A DNA stretch of 64,000 nt, from contig NC_080548.1 of NCBI RefSeq assembly GCF_028640845.1, positions 15,284,814 through 15,348,813 on the forward strand, in the 5' to 3' direction. The stretch is from Ahaetulla prasina. Lineage: Eukaryota > Chordata > Lepidosauria > Squamata > Colubridae. The position numbers and the translations under genes are program-made. Below are positions 30,301 to 40,970 of this stretch, piece after piece (the first letter of the stretch is position 1; every line of letters starts with the position of its first letter). The notes beneath the pieces are model-generated. The model did not search any database and had not been told where the DNA came from. It worked only from the letters and a program-made list of their open reading frames with translations.

Positions 30301-31142
30301 AGGTACAAAGAGTAATTTGGCCATCTAGTACATTCAACCATTGCTTCTATTGCACAATGGATTCAGTGCCACCTGATCCAGGGTGAAGGGATAGAGTTAC
30401 CCCATCCCAGAAGCCGCATTGAGGTCAAAGTCTTGAGCAGGTGCTTTCAACACAAGCCTGATCCCTTGGCTGAGCCTTGTTGGAGTGAAGCGATGGGCTA
30501 TATTGGTCCATGAGTGAGCACAATGGAATGCACCAGGCTGCCAAGGAAGGACGTAGCTGTTCTTTTTGGCTTGTCCACCTCGCCTCTTATGGAGAAGAAC
30601 ACCAGGAGGGAGGAAAGGGAAAATCTGCAGGCCTTTACACAGCACACCGACGGCTGAAACACCTCCTCTTATGGAGAGAGCCCATGGGGGAAGCCCTTGA
30701 TGTCAGAGGGAAGACGCAAGAAATAACTCCTGGCCTCCCCATCGCATCATCCAAGCCAGAGCACCGGGCAATGGAATTACAACGCCTCCGTTTTTCTTTC
30801 TGTCTGGAGCTCACCACCCAGTTTTAATCGGCACCTTTTCCAGAAAGCAACCTTTCAACTTGAAATGGTCATCTAGGGCTCTAAATTAAGACTCCTTTGG
30901 TATCCGAACAAATGGGAACATTAATGGTCATTACATCTAGAAGTGGACATCATAGCCTCTGTGTGTGTGTGTGTGTGTGTGTTTGTGTGTGTTTGAAAAT
31001 AAAATCTTAATCTTTAACATGGGATTTAAAGAATAAAGATTTCCCACTTCTTTTTGATATGGGGGTCGGGGTGAGTGTGAGTGGGGGAAGCAGCAAGGCC
31101 TGCATGCCAACTTCCCTGCCCATCCATTCTTCAAGAAGTGGG
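30301..31142. other. No gene recognised; (GT)n
   Basis: Mostly unique. The forward frame 30510-30827 and the reverse frames were examined and show no domain. (GT)n with two interruptions at about 30959-30993. Confidence 0.45.
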
Positions 31143-31150
31143 CATTTCCC

Positions 31151-31582
31151 CAGGGGTGGAGCTGCTGGGGGTTCGCAGGGGTTCGGGAGAACCTCTAGCT
31201 AAGATTCTGTGCAGTTCGGAGAACCCCCAAATCCCATTCCTGGCTGGCCCCGCCCACCCAGCCCCGCCCCTTCCAGGAGTCCCCATGCAGCCCGTTTGGA
31301 TGCATTTAAGTGCGTGTGCAGAGGCTCGGAGAGTGCAAAAAAACAGGCCTACTGGAAGTTCGGGAAAGCCAAAAACAGTCTGGCCTCCAGAGGGCCTCCG
31401 GAGCCTGGGGAGACCAGTTTCGCCCTCCCGGATGCTCCAGGAAAACCTCTGGAGGCCGGGGAGGGCAAAAACAGTTCTCCTGCCTTGGTGCAGGAGGCCG
31501 ACTAGGCCACACCCACCGTGGCCGCACCCACCCAGCAACTGGGCAGAGAACCCCTTGCTAAAATTTTTGAAGCCCACCCCTG
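31151..31582 (-). mobile_element. hAT MITE family B, reverse
   Basis: Left CAGGGGTGGAGCTGCTGGGG, right AAATTTTTGAAGCCCACCCCTG, TSD CATTTCCC/CATTTCCA. The GC-rich body yields several long frames (e.g. 31081-31668, 31131-31616) that are not genes. Confidence 0.87.
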
Positions 31583-32034
31583 CATTTCCACCCGCAAACC
31601 AGGCAAAACCAGACACTGATTTGAATTGCTTGCAAGCACAGAGTGGAGCAAACTTAAGAGTGATTTAAATAGAAATGCATTATTTCATGCAGACAACCTT
31701 CCAACTCAGCCAACTGGCTCTGAGTTAGAACATTGTCAAGACTTCTAGTTCCCCTTCTTGCTGATTTTTTTAAAAAAAATTTAAAGCAGATTTCAGATAA
31801 GGAACCCTTTAAAAGAGCGAGCTGTCTTTTTTTGAAATAAGATGCATGTTGTCTCTAAATGCCTCATTCCCTCTGATAGTTTCTCTCCTTTTTATCTCTG
31901 TACTTTTATGTATTTATCTCAGTTTGCATTGTTTTAAGTGGAAAGTCCATTCAAATGTTCCTTCTGACTAGAAGGAAGAGAAGTCTAGTAAATAGATAAT
32001 TGTCAGAACTTCCCTGGTTTGTATTCTCTTTCTC

Positions 32035-32590
32035 TTAGAACTGCAGAAAAAACAATTGCTACCAACCTGCCTTCTGAGGATCTGTATACTGCACGAGTCA
32101 AAAAGAGGGCTGTGAAAATATTTACAGATCCCTCACATCCTGGACATAAACTGTTTCAATTCCTACCCACAAAACGACACTATAGAGCACTGCACACCAG
32201 AATAACTAGACACAAGAACAGTTTTTTCCCAAACACCATCACTTTGCTAAACAAATAATTCCCTCAACACTGTCAAACTATTCACTAAATCTGCACTACT
32301 ATTAATCTTCTCATTGTTCCCATCACCCATCTCCTTCCACTTACGACTGTAACTTTGTTGCTTGTATCCTTACGATTTATACTGATATTGATTGTTTCCT
32401 GATTGCTTGTTTGTAGCCTATGACTATCATTAAGTGTTGTATCATTAAGTGTTAAATTTGTACCCTATGCTATCATTAAGTGTTGTAAGTGTTGTACCTT
32501 GATGAAGATATTTTTTCTTTTATGTACACTGAGAGCATATGTACCAGGACAAATTCCTTGTGTGTCCAATCACCCTTGGCCAATAAAAAA
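32035..32590 (+). mobile_element. CR1-L3 (Snake1-type) LINE, 3' end
   Basis: Open frame 32019-32258 encodes the RT-protein C-terminus (EDLYTARVKKRAVKIFTDP, SFFPNTITLLNK), then the 3' UTR with TTCCTTGTGTGTCCAATCAC and CTTGGCCAATAAAAAAATTC. Small tandem duplication TCATTAAGTGTT within the UTR (~32428-32490). Confidence 0.88.
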
Positions 32591-32660
32591 ATTCTATTCT
32601 ATTCTATTCTATTCTATTCTATTCTATTCTATTCTATTCTATTCTATTCTATTCTACTGT
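32591..32660 (+). repeat. (ATTCT)n microsatellite at a Snake1 tail
   Basis: About thirteen ATTCT units directly after the LINE's CCAATAAAAAA. Frames 32489-32800 and 32499-32759 reading FYSIL repeats are products of this tract. Confidence 0.95.
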
Positions 32661-33304
32661 ATTCTTCTTTTCTCCTTTTCTTTTCAAGAGTCAGAGAAAA
32701 GCAACCCTCGCCAGTTGGATTTGGGCTTCTCTCACAGCTGTTTGAAAGCAGAAATCTGAGCGCTTCTAGAAGCTCCAATTCCATCAGGGCAGAAAAATAG
32801 GGGGGCTTTGGGGAAGGATTTTTTGGGGAAGCATCGGGAACATCTTGAATCGCTTCCTTTCTGTGTGCTAAACGTGCAAAATGGAATGTTCCGATTCCTG
32901 CTTGTCTGGTCTCGTTATAATTCTGCTGCTTTCACGACTCCCGATTTTGGATTTGCACAGCAGTAGGAAGATGAGTACGGACCAGGATCCAGATGTTATG
33001 TTAGGGGAAAAAAAGAATCATTAGTTACTAGATCCTAAGTGAAGGGAAGCTTCACGGTTAAAGATCCTTGCAAGAAAACTTCGTGGGATAGGAACATAAG
33101 AGGACAGGCAATGGTGCAACACTCCCAAGGGTATGGAAAGTTAACCAGAATTCTATTGAAAATTTGTAATAGACGTGCAAAGATCTGTAGAACTACAAGT
33201 CACCCAGCTGGAATCATTCTGGTTTTTAAGGAGGAATGAATATGGTTTTAAATTTAAATTAGGACTACTCTACCTATGCATCATTCTACAGATCATTCCA
33301 AAGA

Positions 33305-33505
33305 GCCAGATTAGGGTAATGGTTAAGACACTGTGCTAGAAACCAGGAAACTGTGAGTTCTAGCATGAAAGCTGGCTGAGTGACTCTGGGGCAGTCCTTT
33401 TCTCTCAGCCCAACCCACCTCACAGGGTTGTTGTTGTGGGGAAAATAGGAGGAGGAAGGAGCATTAAGTATGTTCGCCACCTTGATTTATTTATAACAAT
33501 TATAA
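33305..33505 (+). mobile_element. tRNA-derived SINE (MIR-like layout)
   Basis: GCCAGATTAGGGTAATGGTT head, GGCTGAGTGACTCTGGGGCA core, CAGCCCAACCCACCTCACAG, GGTTGTTGTTGTGGGGAAAA, and a CGCCACCTTGATTTATT tail. Same type as 14405. Confidence 0.72.
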
Positions 33506-33519
33506 ACGTAGGATAACGT

Positions 33520-33765
33520 TTGAGTCGCAATGGTGCAGTGGTTAGAGTGCAGTACTGCAGGCTACTTCTGCTGATCACCGGCTTCCAGCAGTTCGGCAGT
33601 TCAAATCTCACCAGGCTCAAGGTTGACTCAGCCTTCCATCCTTCCAAGGTTGGTAAAATGAGGACCCAAATTGTTGGGGTGGGGGAGATGCTGACTCTGT
33701 AAACCGCTTAGAGAGGGCTGTAAAGCACTATGAAGCAGTATATAAGTCTAAGTGCTATTGCTGTA
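33520..33765 (+). mobile_element. tRNA-derived squamate SINE
   Basis: Same family as 3932: CAATGGTGCAGTGGTTAGAG, CAGTTCGGCAGTTCAAATCT, GGTTGACTCAGCCTTCC, TAAACCGCTTAGAGAGGGCT, ending AAGTGCTATTGCTGTAACA. Confidence 0.85.
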
Positions 33766-33779
33766 ACACAACACAAAAA

Positions 33780-33893
33780 ACATAGCATAGAAAAGCAAAG
33801 CAAAGCATAGCATAGCATAGCATAGCGTTAGCAACCCTAACCCTAACCCTAACCCTAAACATAACGTAACGTAACGTAACATAACATAACATC
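33780..33893 (+). repeat. Pentamer arrays flanking a telomere-like (CCCTAA)4 tract
   Basis: (CATAG)n and (AAAGC)n units at 33781-33825, then about four CCCTAA units (33834-33859), then (CGTAA)/(CATAA) units (33860-33892). CCCTAA is the vertebrate telomere repeat. Confidence 0.9.
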
Positions 33894-34140
33894 TGGGAAT
33901 TTTTCCCACCCTGAATTTTACCCTGGAAGTCCAAGTTTAGCCAATGATTGAAAGGATGTTTGTTTATTTGTTTTGCTGTGTGTTTGTGTGTGTTCGTTTG
34001 TGTCCCTGGGTAGAAGTGGACTGGCTGACCAATTTGGCCTTTTAGCTTTTCCCATGCCTGGGAAACCTACTGAGGACAGAGCACAAAGCACAGAGCGCAT
34101 CAGTGCAAGCTGAGCTTTCAGACACAAACAATCAATTAGT

Positions 34141-34227
34141 CAGGGGTGGGAAACGATTCCTGTAGGATCAGGAATTCTGGGAGTTGAAATCCACAGGTCA
34201 TAAAGGAGCCGTAGCTGCCCTCCCCTG
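34141..34227. mobile_element. hAT MITE, family-D-like remnant
   Basis: CAGGGGTGGGAAACGATTCC left and CTGCCCTCCCCTG right, with a family-D arm AATTCTGGGAGTTGAAATCC. The outer sequence AATTAG recurs on both sides (34133-34139, 34228-34233), a slipped TSD. Confidence 0.6.
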
Positions 34228-34495
34228 AATTAGAGCATTGGAGCAAGGGTTGGCATGGCAATGTTTCTTATTCAATGACATGACTGTGATAAGGCAGCAG
34301 CTGCTTTGCCAGATAAGATGAGTAGTTGGCAATTGTACATGTGCAAGAAAAGCCTAGATATTCAATGGGACTACATTGAGGTTTCCTTGCCTAGCCTCAT
34401 GTACTCTGTGATAACTTTGCCTTTTCAGCCCCAGGCAAGACTGACTTTGGAAAAACAAGAATTTGGAATCAGAAATAGTTTGGAACAGGGGTCTC

Positions 34496-35267
34496 CAACC
34501 TTTCGGACCTCAGGCACCACTAAATTCATAATTTTAAATCCCACGGACCACTAATATGATCTGCCTAATGACCGGCTGGGTGGGTGTGGCTAGGTGGTCA
34601 TGTGACTGGGTGGGCATGGTCAGTTCAATGTCACTCACATCGAGGGGCACCTCGACGGCCTCTACTTGCCCCTCCCCTCCCAGCCGCTCCTTCCCTCCCC
34701 ACCTGGGTTCCTTAGGGCCCCAACAGGAAGCAGTTGCTAGAGCTGAGCAGCCACCATGAGAAAGAGTTGGCAAAACAGCTCAGTTCAAATTGGATCTGAC
34801 TGAGAAGGAGGCTCAGCCGAAGTACCTCACTGAGGACTAAGAGCATAGGCTTTCCAAGCAGAGCAGAGACCTGTGGGAATGAATGCAAGGCCAGGTACCG
34901 GAGCCTGGAGGCTCAGCAGGCTGAGATGGTCAGCCAGTTCCAGGCCATGATGCCATCCCATTGGAACAAGGCCCTCCGGCTCTTCGCCACCAGCAGCACT
35001 TCCCTCCAGCCTTCACCCAAAGCCAGGAGGCTGAAGCAGACCCCAAGTCGGAATTTCTGCCCCCCCTCTGCCACACTCAAAAAGACCTTGAAGAGGGAGA
35101 CTCTCTGCAGCAACACAAACGTTCATTGCACGTATCCAGTCCAGGGGCCGTAGTTTGAGGACTCCTGATTTAGTGCAATATAAAAAATGCAAATAATTTT
35201 TCTGAGGACCACCAAAACTTTCCTGTGGACCACCAGTGGTCCATGGACCATCAGTTGGTGACTGCTG
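34496..35267 (+). mobile_element. hAT transposon carrying a captured gene fragment
   Basis: Left end CAGGGGTCTCCAACCTTTCG, right end AGTTGGTGACTGCTG, perfect TSD GTTTGGAA (34488-34495, 35268-35275). The outer 240 bp and 110 bp are transposon-like (GGACCACTAATATGATC; GTGGTCCATGGACCATCAG). The middle, about 34733-35140, is coding-like sequence from a host gene. No transposase remains. Confidence 0.85.
34733..35140 (+). pseudogene. Captured coiled-coil gene fragment (centrobin-like?)
   Basis: Starts after an acceptor-like TTAGGGCCCCAACAG. Three frame segments join as a plausible coiled coil: KQLLELSSHHEKELAKQLSS, then DLTEKEAQ..YLTED, EHRLSKQSRDLWE, then CKARYRSLEAQQAEMVSQFQ continuing AMMPSHWNKALRLF and a Pro/Ser-rich stretch. 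At least two stops and two frameshifts, so it is dead. The SLEAQ...SQFQAMM.SHWN..LRL pattern reminded me of centrobin, but this rests on memory and is unverified. The nearly open last third (34926-35153) suggests capture was not ancient. Confidence 0.55.
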
Positions 35268-35352
35268 GTTTGGAATCCTTTTAGAACTTTTCAGCCCCAG
35301 CATTAAAAAAAAAAAAAAATCCAGTGAACACAGGCTAAGGTGGGCATCACAT

Positions 35353-35568
35353 CAGTGGTGGGTTTCAGAATTTTCTACTACCGGTTCTGTGGGTGTGGCT
35401 TGGTGGGCGTGGCTTGGTGGGCATGGCAGGGGAAGGTTACTGCAAAATCCCCATTCCCTCCCAATCAGCTGGGACTTGGCAGGCAGAGAATAGATGGGGG
35501 CGGGGCCAGTCAGAATTTTTACTACCAGTTCTCCAGAACTGGTCAGAACCTGCTGAAACCCACCTCTG
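35353..35568 (+). mobile_element. hAT MITE family A, short form
   Basis: Perfect TSD CATCACAT (35345-35352, 35569-35576). Only one AAGGTTACTGCAAAATCCCC unit, and the right subterminal duplication (second CTACCGGTTCT) is missing. Confidence 0.92.
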
Positions 35569-35634
35569 CATCACATACTATAACAACCGGTTCTCCCGGA
35601 ACTGAAAATGTGAGCTCGTGTGCTTGTGCTATAG

Positions 35635-36120
35635 CAATGGTTCTCAACCTTTATAGTGCTGCGACCCCTTTAATACAATTCCCCACGATGTGGTGACCCC
35701 AACCGTAAAATTATTATTTTTTAGGCAGCGTTCTCAGCACGCCTCAGCAGCCGCAGAAGGAGAAAAAATGCGGCAAACTGTTTTTTTGAATTTATCGCGC
35801 CTGAAGCCGTATTGGCTAGCGATCTGACCTGCTTGCGATTGCCTTGGGGATGGAGGCATTAAAGCGGAGACTCATCCCCTATTAAGTTTATCGTGCCTGA
35901 AGCCAGATTAGGCTAGCGATTGGGAGTGATTGCAGCTGGCTTGAGAGGGAGACATCAGAGCAAAGATTTCTCTCTTTTTTAATTCATCGTGCCTGAAGCC
36001 GAATTCGCAATTCTTCGACTCGCAAGTATACTTCCCATATTTCCGATGGTCTTAGGTGACCCCTGGCAAATCGTCATTCGACTCCCAACAGGGTCGCGAC
36101 GCACAGGTTGAGAACCGCTG
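35635..36120. mobile_element. hAT transposon (CAATGGTTCTCAACCTTT ends)
   Basis: Left CAATGGTTCTCAACCTTTAT, right CACAGGTTGAGAACCGCTG, perfect TSD TGCTATAG (35627-35634, 36121-36128). The interior has three diverged copies of a GCGATTGC/AAGCCAGATTAGGC segment (CGTGCCTGAAGCC at 35880s, 35990s). Terminal sequence resembles known vertebrate hAT (Charlie-like) non-autonomous elements. Confidence 0.88.
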
Positions 36121-36254
36121 TGCTATAGCTTCGCTTGCACGCGCCCTAGCTTCACTCGCACACGTGCCTTCTGCACATCTGTTAAGGGTAATCTGGGTTT
36201 ACAACCAAGGTTGTGGACTGTTGAGCAAGCACCCTACACATGAAAACGACTAGT

Positions 36255-36726
36255 TGTATACAATAACAATCACTTGTAGACAAACTGGGGTTTGATATTC
36301 CTTTACTTTTAGGGAAAAGGCAAAGTCATAGTCCAAAAACAATCCCAGGTCATACACATATAAAATCAGTCAGTCAGTCTTCTTACCAATGTAGACTTAT
36401 AAAACAAACAAGGTCTTTCAATTCAGCAAAACACAGTTCAATACACAACAGTCAGTATCTTGAGGAATCAGTAACTAGCCATGATCAAGCAACAATCATA
36501 AAGCTCAAATATACAGTTGCAGCATGTCATTAGGTTACAATGCTGTAGCGTCTCTGTAGATTCCCCACAAGCCATAATTTAGGAGTCCTTTTATACATTG
36601 GCTACAGAGTTCAACCAATCAGGATGCCTGCATGATGCAGCACAGCCTTAAAGCAATATCATGCCTTTCTACAAACATACATAGTTAGTTTATATATTGC
36701 CTGGCCAACTAGTTAGGCAAATAACA
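36255..36726 (-). mobile_element. Possible LTR, reverse orientation
   Basis: Read on the reverse strand it starts TGTTATTTGCC, has a CCAAT-type box (CTGATTGGTTGAAC) ~20 bp before a TATA-like TGTATAAAAGG, and ends TTGTATACA. TG...CA ends and promoter order fit an LTR, but no TSD or second copy is seen here. Confidence 0.35.
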
Positions 36727-37345
36727 ATTTCCTGATAACATCGAAAAACCACCAATTATATAGGACGTGATAGCGCCAGGGTGGGCGGGTGAGCCCGGCC
36801 GCTGGTCAGAATGACTGGCCTGAACTGGCAGCAGCCCATTAGTGAACACAGGGTGGAATTTTCTGTGCAATGCAAAGACAAAATTCATCAAGCTGCAAAG
36901 TAATATTGTTAATTTATAAACCTCTTATGGCTGTTTGCAAGGATGTGGAGGACCCCAGTGGGTGAGCCCAGATGTAGGGTTGGCCTCCAGTCAAATCATA
37001 ATCTTCCTTTTTAGGGAAGCATGGATTGGAAAATATGTGGTCCATTTCACCATCTCAAATATGCAGCGATTCTTCAAGTTGTCAATTTAGTTTTTTGTCA
37101 AAATAATCACATCTGCTTTGTTCATAAATGTCCAATTTGTTTTTTTTTTTTTGCATGCAATTTCCCCTCATGTAAGTAATTAACATTTCTGAGGATTATT
37201 CTTAAACAAAAACTTTCCCCATGATCCCTGTTATGTAAACCTTCGTGATACTGACATTTTTAATGTAGATTTTCCTGATGTAACCCTTTAAGTTTAATAA
37301 TCTCACTTTAATCTCTAGCTTTCAGAAATCATCATTTTTCCCCGA
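36727..37345. other. No gene recognised
   Basis: Mainly AT-rich unique sequence with a T13 run at 37140. A short GC-rich patch at 36775-36800 has no recognised function. Confidence 0.45.
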
Positions 37346-37349
37346 AAGC

Positions 37350-37657
37350 CATCATGCTGCTAAACAAATAATTCCCTCAACACTGTCAAACTATTCATTA
37401 AGGCTACACTACTATTAATCTTCTCATTGTTCCCACCACCCATCTCCTCCCACTTATGATTGTATGACTATAACTGATGATTTATATTGATATTGTTTCC
37501 TGATTGCTTATTTGTACCCTATGACTATCATTAAGTGTTGTATCTAATGATTCTTGACGAACGTATCTTTTCTTTTATGTACACTGAGAGCATATGCACC
37601 AAAGACAAATTCCTTGTGTGTCCAATCACACTTGGCCAAATAAAAAATTCTATTCTA
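37350..37657 (+). mobile_element. CR1-L3 (Snake1-type) LINE 3' UTR with short pentamer tail
   Basis: Begins at GCTGCTAAACAAATAATTCC (end of the RT frame), runs through GTACACTGAGAGCATATGCA and CAATCACACTTGGCCAAATA, and ends in three ATTCT units. The short tail contrasts with the long arrays at 32591 and 61591. Confidence 0.85.
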
Positions 37658-37659
37658 TT

Positions 37660-38565
37660 CTACATGTTGAAGGACATCATATGCACCGTAGCCTATGATC
37701 TGGCAAGATCTGATTTTGCCTGTTTTCCTTTTTCTCCACCTTTCCAACCTATATAACTGGGCAGATAAGCAAGTCTATTGCAAAGGCCTGGATCTCTCCA
37801 AGGCCTCAGAAATTCTGAAGTTAGGAGTGGTGAGAGATGAGGAGTTCATCCGTAGATATGAAACCTGGCAGGCGGTCACATTTTTAAAGGCCAGGAATCA
37901 TCCCTCTCTAATCTCTTCAATTTGAATGGCTGTGTGGAACAGCTACTGCCAGGTGGAAGGTTGCCCCTTTCCCCCATCCTCATCCTCATCCAGTTCTGTG
38001 GGCCAGATGTTACTTTGACAGGTTCGTGCAACAACCACACAGGTTTTATTTGCGTAATTAACTGCTCGATAAGCCATGTGTTAACAGTGTAGCGCATAAT
38101 TGTTGGCAGACAAATATATTCTTTTTGACTTCCATATCCTACAGGCCTGGCAAGAAAAGACACAGAACTTCTATCCAGAACAATCCAAAAAGATACGTTG
38201 TTTGAACATACTCTATTTTGCTGCCCTAATTCTTCGCTGTGCACATCTGGGTGAACTGTTCCATTTCATGCTTATCCAGCCTTTGGTAGAGAAAGCTACA
38301 CTTACTTAAAAACAGCTTTGATGGGTTGGGAATGATAATGATAATAATATCTTGACTCCCAGTGAGGCACTATCTCGATGTGGTTGTGGGTTTTGTGTGC
38401 TCTGAGGAGTTGTGTGCTCTGAAGAGTTATGCCAGAGGTTTAACCATAATAGGCAGCTGTTAAGCATGAAGAAATCAGGAAATCCAGACTGTTGAAATGA
38501 ATATAAAAGTTTATTGCAAGTTTAAGCTCTTTACAAGAATCTGAACTACTAAGCAAATTGGTGGC
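37660..38565. other. No supported gene
   Basis: The frame 37695-37925 (KASEILKLGVVRDEEFIRRY) looks protein-like but has no clear acceptor or donor and matches nothing I know. Treated as unproven. The rest is unique AT-rich sequence with a small GAT/AAT repeat at 38325. Confidence 0.35.
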
Positions 38566-38573
38566 AGAATCAA

Positions 38574-38816
38574 GCTAAAATACTTTGGCCACCTAATGAG
38601 AAAGAAGGACTAACTGGAGAAGTGAGAATGCTGGGAAAGATTGAGGTAAAAGAAGAAGGAGACGACAGAGAATGAGATGGCTGGATGGAGTCACTGAAGC
38701 AATAGGTGTGAGCTTAAACGGACTCCAGAGGATGGTAGAGGACAGAAAGGCCTGGAGGAACATTGTCCATGGGATTGTGATGCGTTGGACATGACTTCAC
38801 AACTAACAACAACAAA
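38574..38816 (+). mobile_element. Bov-B LINE 3' end, short
   Basis: Corresponds to the last ~240 bp of the 17536 copy (TACTTTGGCCACCTAATGAG ... TGACTTCACAACTAACAACA), with TSD AGAATCAA (38566-38573, 38817-38824). CpG decay and frameshifts make it older than the 17536 copy. Confidence 0.88.
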
Positions 38817-39089
38817 AGAATCAATGGAATTCAAGATGGATTGGACTTAGATCTCTTGTGGCCCTGAAGGGACTCGAGACTGATGATGTGTTTGACCCCC
38901 TCCCTTGGGACTCAGCCTGGTCATCTCCTACATCAGGTCTCCTCCAAGGAGCCAGATCAAGAGTCTCTCCCATAAACAATATGGTCGGATATAATTTACA
39001 GAAAACCATACCAGTTTGGTCATTGCCTGGATCAACACAGACTGCATTGTGTCAGAATTCCTCAACATCTGGTTACAAATGGGCTATAG

Positions 39090-39163
39090 CAGGGGTCTCC
39101 AATCTTGGCAACTTTAAGACTTGTGGACTTCAACTCCCAGAGTTCCTCAGTCAGCAAAGTTAT
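39090..39163. mobile_element. hAT MITE family D, left half
   Basis: CAGGGGTCTCCAATCTTGGC to CAGTCAGCAAAG; the right arm is absent. Confidence 0.7.
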
Positions 39164-39216
39164 AGGACTCGGGACTCTTGGCTGAGCAACCAGGGCCAGT
39201 AGCGAGAAGACAACTA

Positions 39217-39347
39217 CCCTGTTTCCCCGAAAATAAGACCCTGTCTTATATTTTTCTGAACCCTGAAATAAGCACTTGGCCTTATTGCCATGCACTCAAA
39301 AGCCTGATTGGGCTTATTATCAGGGGATGTCTTATTTTGGGGAAGAA
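39217..39347. mobile_element. MITE with CCCTGTTTCCCCGAAAATAAG ends
   Basis: Left CCTGTTTCCCCGAAAATAAG and right GTCTTATTTTGGGGAAG form inverted termini around a short interior with repeated TCTTAT/ATAAG motifs. This end sequence is common in reptile DNA. Superfamily not assigned. Confidence 0.6.
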
Positions 39348-39714
39348 AAGTTGTTTACCCATTACAAACGTACAAGATTCAGAATTCAGAATGAAGAAAT
39401 AATGATGACTCTGGCGAAAGAAAGCAAAGATAGTGCCAACAGTAATATGCACCAAGGTTGGAAAGCACGGCAACAGAGGGAAAAAGTGTCCCAAATGGAA
39501 GGGACTACTTACCAGGAAGGCCTGCCATCTCACTTCCTCGGGGAAATTCCTCAACAGGAATTTACTAAAGTTCTGGACCAGACAGATTTAGTTCTAGTTT
39601 GGTGCCTTAATCATGCACACCCATAAGATGGGCTCAGAATAACTAGCCAGAGTGTGCAGCTTACTCTCTTTTAATATCTCAAAACCAAGAACCATACAGA
39701 ATTCTGTTGTGATC

Positions 39715-40267
39715 CAGGCCCAAGTAGGTAGTAATAAACTTAGTCCGTGGAAAAACAAACAAACTTTATTCGAACAGCTGGGAATTACTTCATTCCCAGC
39801 GTCGTTCAACTCAAAGTAAAACAAATGCCTCCCAACACAAATTCCTCAGTTATCTCGCAAACCTTGGTCCAATTAGGCAAACCGCCAAACTTCCTGGCAA
39901 ACGTCCAGAAGCCACAAAAACAAAGACATACACGAAGCAGAAGACGAAGCAGAAGACACAGCTACAACGTTGTTTTCCGGCAAAGCTCAAATGCCGGTGC
40001 TGGTTTGTTTTAAGCCTTATGGGAGGGGCCAATCATCTCTTGGCCCTACTCCCGAGTTGTCCTTTTTGCTTGAGCTGCTCTTGCCTTCTAGCAGCTCTTC
40101 TCATGCGTGCATTAGGAACAGGCTCCTCCTGTTCCTCTGCCTCACTACTATCAGTCTCTGGAGGCTCTGGAGTCCGCACCTCACTTCCCGATGGCCCTGG
40201 CCTCATCTCAGCCTCATCGCTGTCTGACTCCGTTGCCAGCTCTTTAGGCTGCTGACAGACCACAACA
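39715..40267 (-). mobile_element. Solo LTR, reverse orientation
   Basis: Third copy of the LTR at 8739: TGTTGTGATCCAGGCCC ... CAGACCACAACA, TSD AATTC/AGTTC (39710-39714, 40268-40272). The acidic frame is at 40033-40263. Lacks the 72-nt insertion of the 8739 copy. A (GAAGCAGAAGAC)-like tandem pair lies at 39934-39960. Confidence 0.8.
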
Positions 40268-40272
40268 AGTTC

Positions 40273-40970
40273 ATTTTCACCAGTTGAAACCTTAATTGGC
40301 CCATCTTGCTGCTTTTTAAGAAGATCACAAAGATGGATTTACTACCGCTTTCATTAGGATCACAAGAATATGAGAAGAATCTGCCAGAATCAAGTCCTGG
40401 ATTCTGAACCCCAAGGGACACATACAGGGAACTGAGGGACATGGAAAAAGAACGAGTCATATTGTCACTCCTGAGCAACAAGGATTTGAGGGATGTTGAC
40501 TGTAGTTCTAGGGATAAAGAGCCATCAGAACTAATAGCCGCTGCTTGCTTGATTCCCCCAATCCTCTTTTCAAAGTGTGGCCATCAGCACATCTGATAGC
40601 AGTGGGTGTGTGCAACAGTTTAGCTATGCATTCCATGAAGGATTATGGTACTTCCTTTCATAGATCTTCCCACATTTAATTTTAATGGATGCCTCTCAAA
40701 GTCTAGCATTGTGATGGAGAATGAAAGAGAAACCAGGCTGAAAGCATTGCCCGCATTTTCCATGCCGTGCATAGTTTTATGTATTTCTGTCATAGCTCCT
40801 TTGCACACTAAAACGTTGCTACTCTAGCAAAACATGAAATAAACACATTTCTTTCCAAAATTAGATGAGGGACTGCAGACAAACAATAGAGAAAAATGTA
40901 GTCTACACCCATGACGTAGTATTGGGGAACTATTACCATCCCCAAAAGTCATGTCTGGTTTGTCAGGCGC
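40273..40970. other. No gene recognised
   Basis: Unique sequence; frames 40203-40481 and 40620-40827 show no domain. AATAAACAC at about 40840 without an associated exon. Confidence 0.4.

Noticed and set aside
31081..31668. 195-codon forward and 161-codon reverse frames
   Set aside because: Both lie across a family-B hAT MITE with clear ends and TSD; other copies of the MITE do not keep the frames.
32489..32800. Frames with FYSIL repeats (also 61481-61977)
   Set aside because: Translations of ATTCT pentamer arrays at Snake1 tails.
33305..33765. tRNA genes
   Set aside because: The box A/B-like segments belong to degenerate SINE heads; no intact cloverleaf was seen.
34926..35158. Two overlapping forward frames as an active small gene
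   Set aside because: They are parts of a gene fragment inside a hAT with stops and frameshifts upstream; no promoter or start context.
37695..37925. Protein-like frame KASEILKLGVVRDEEFIRRY
   Set aside because: No convincing splice sites and no family recognised; kept only as an unproven frame.
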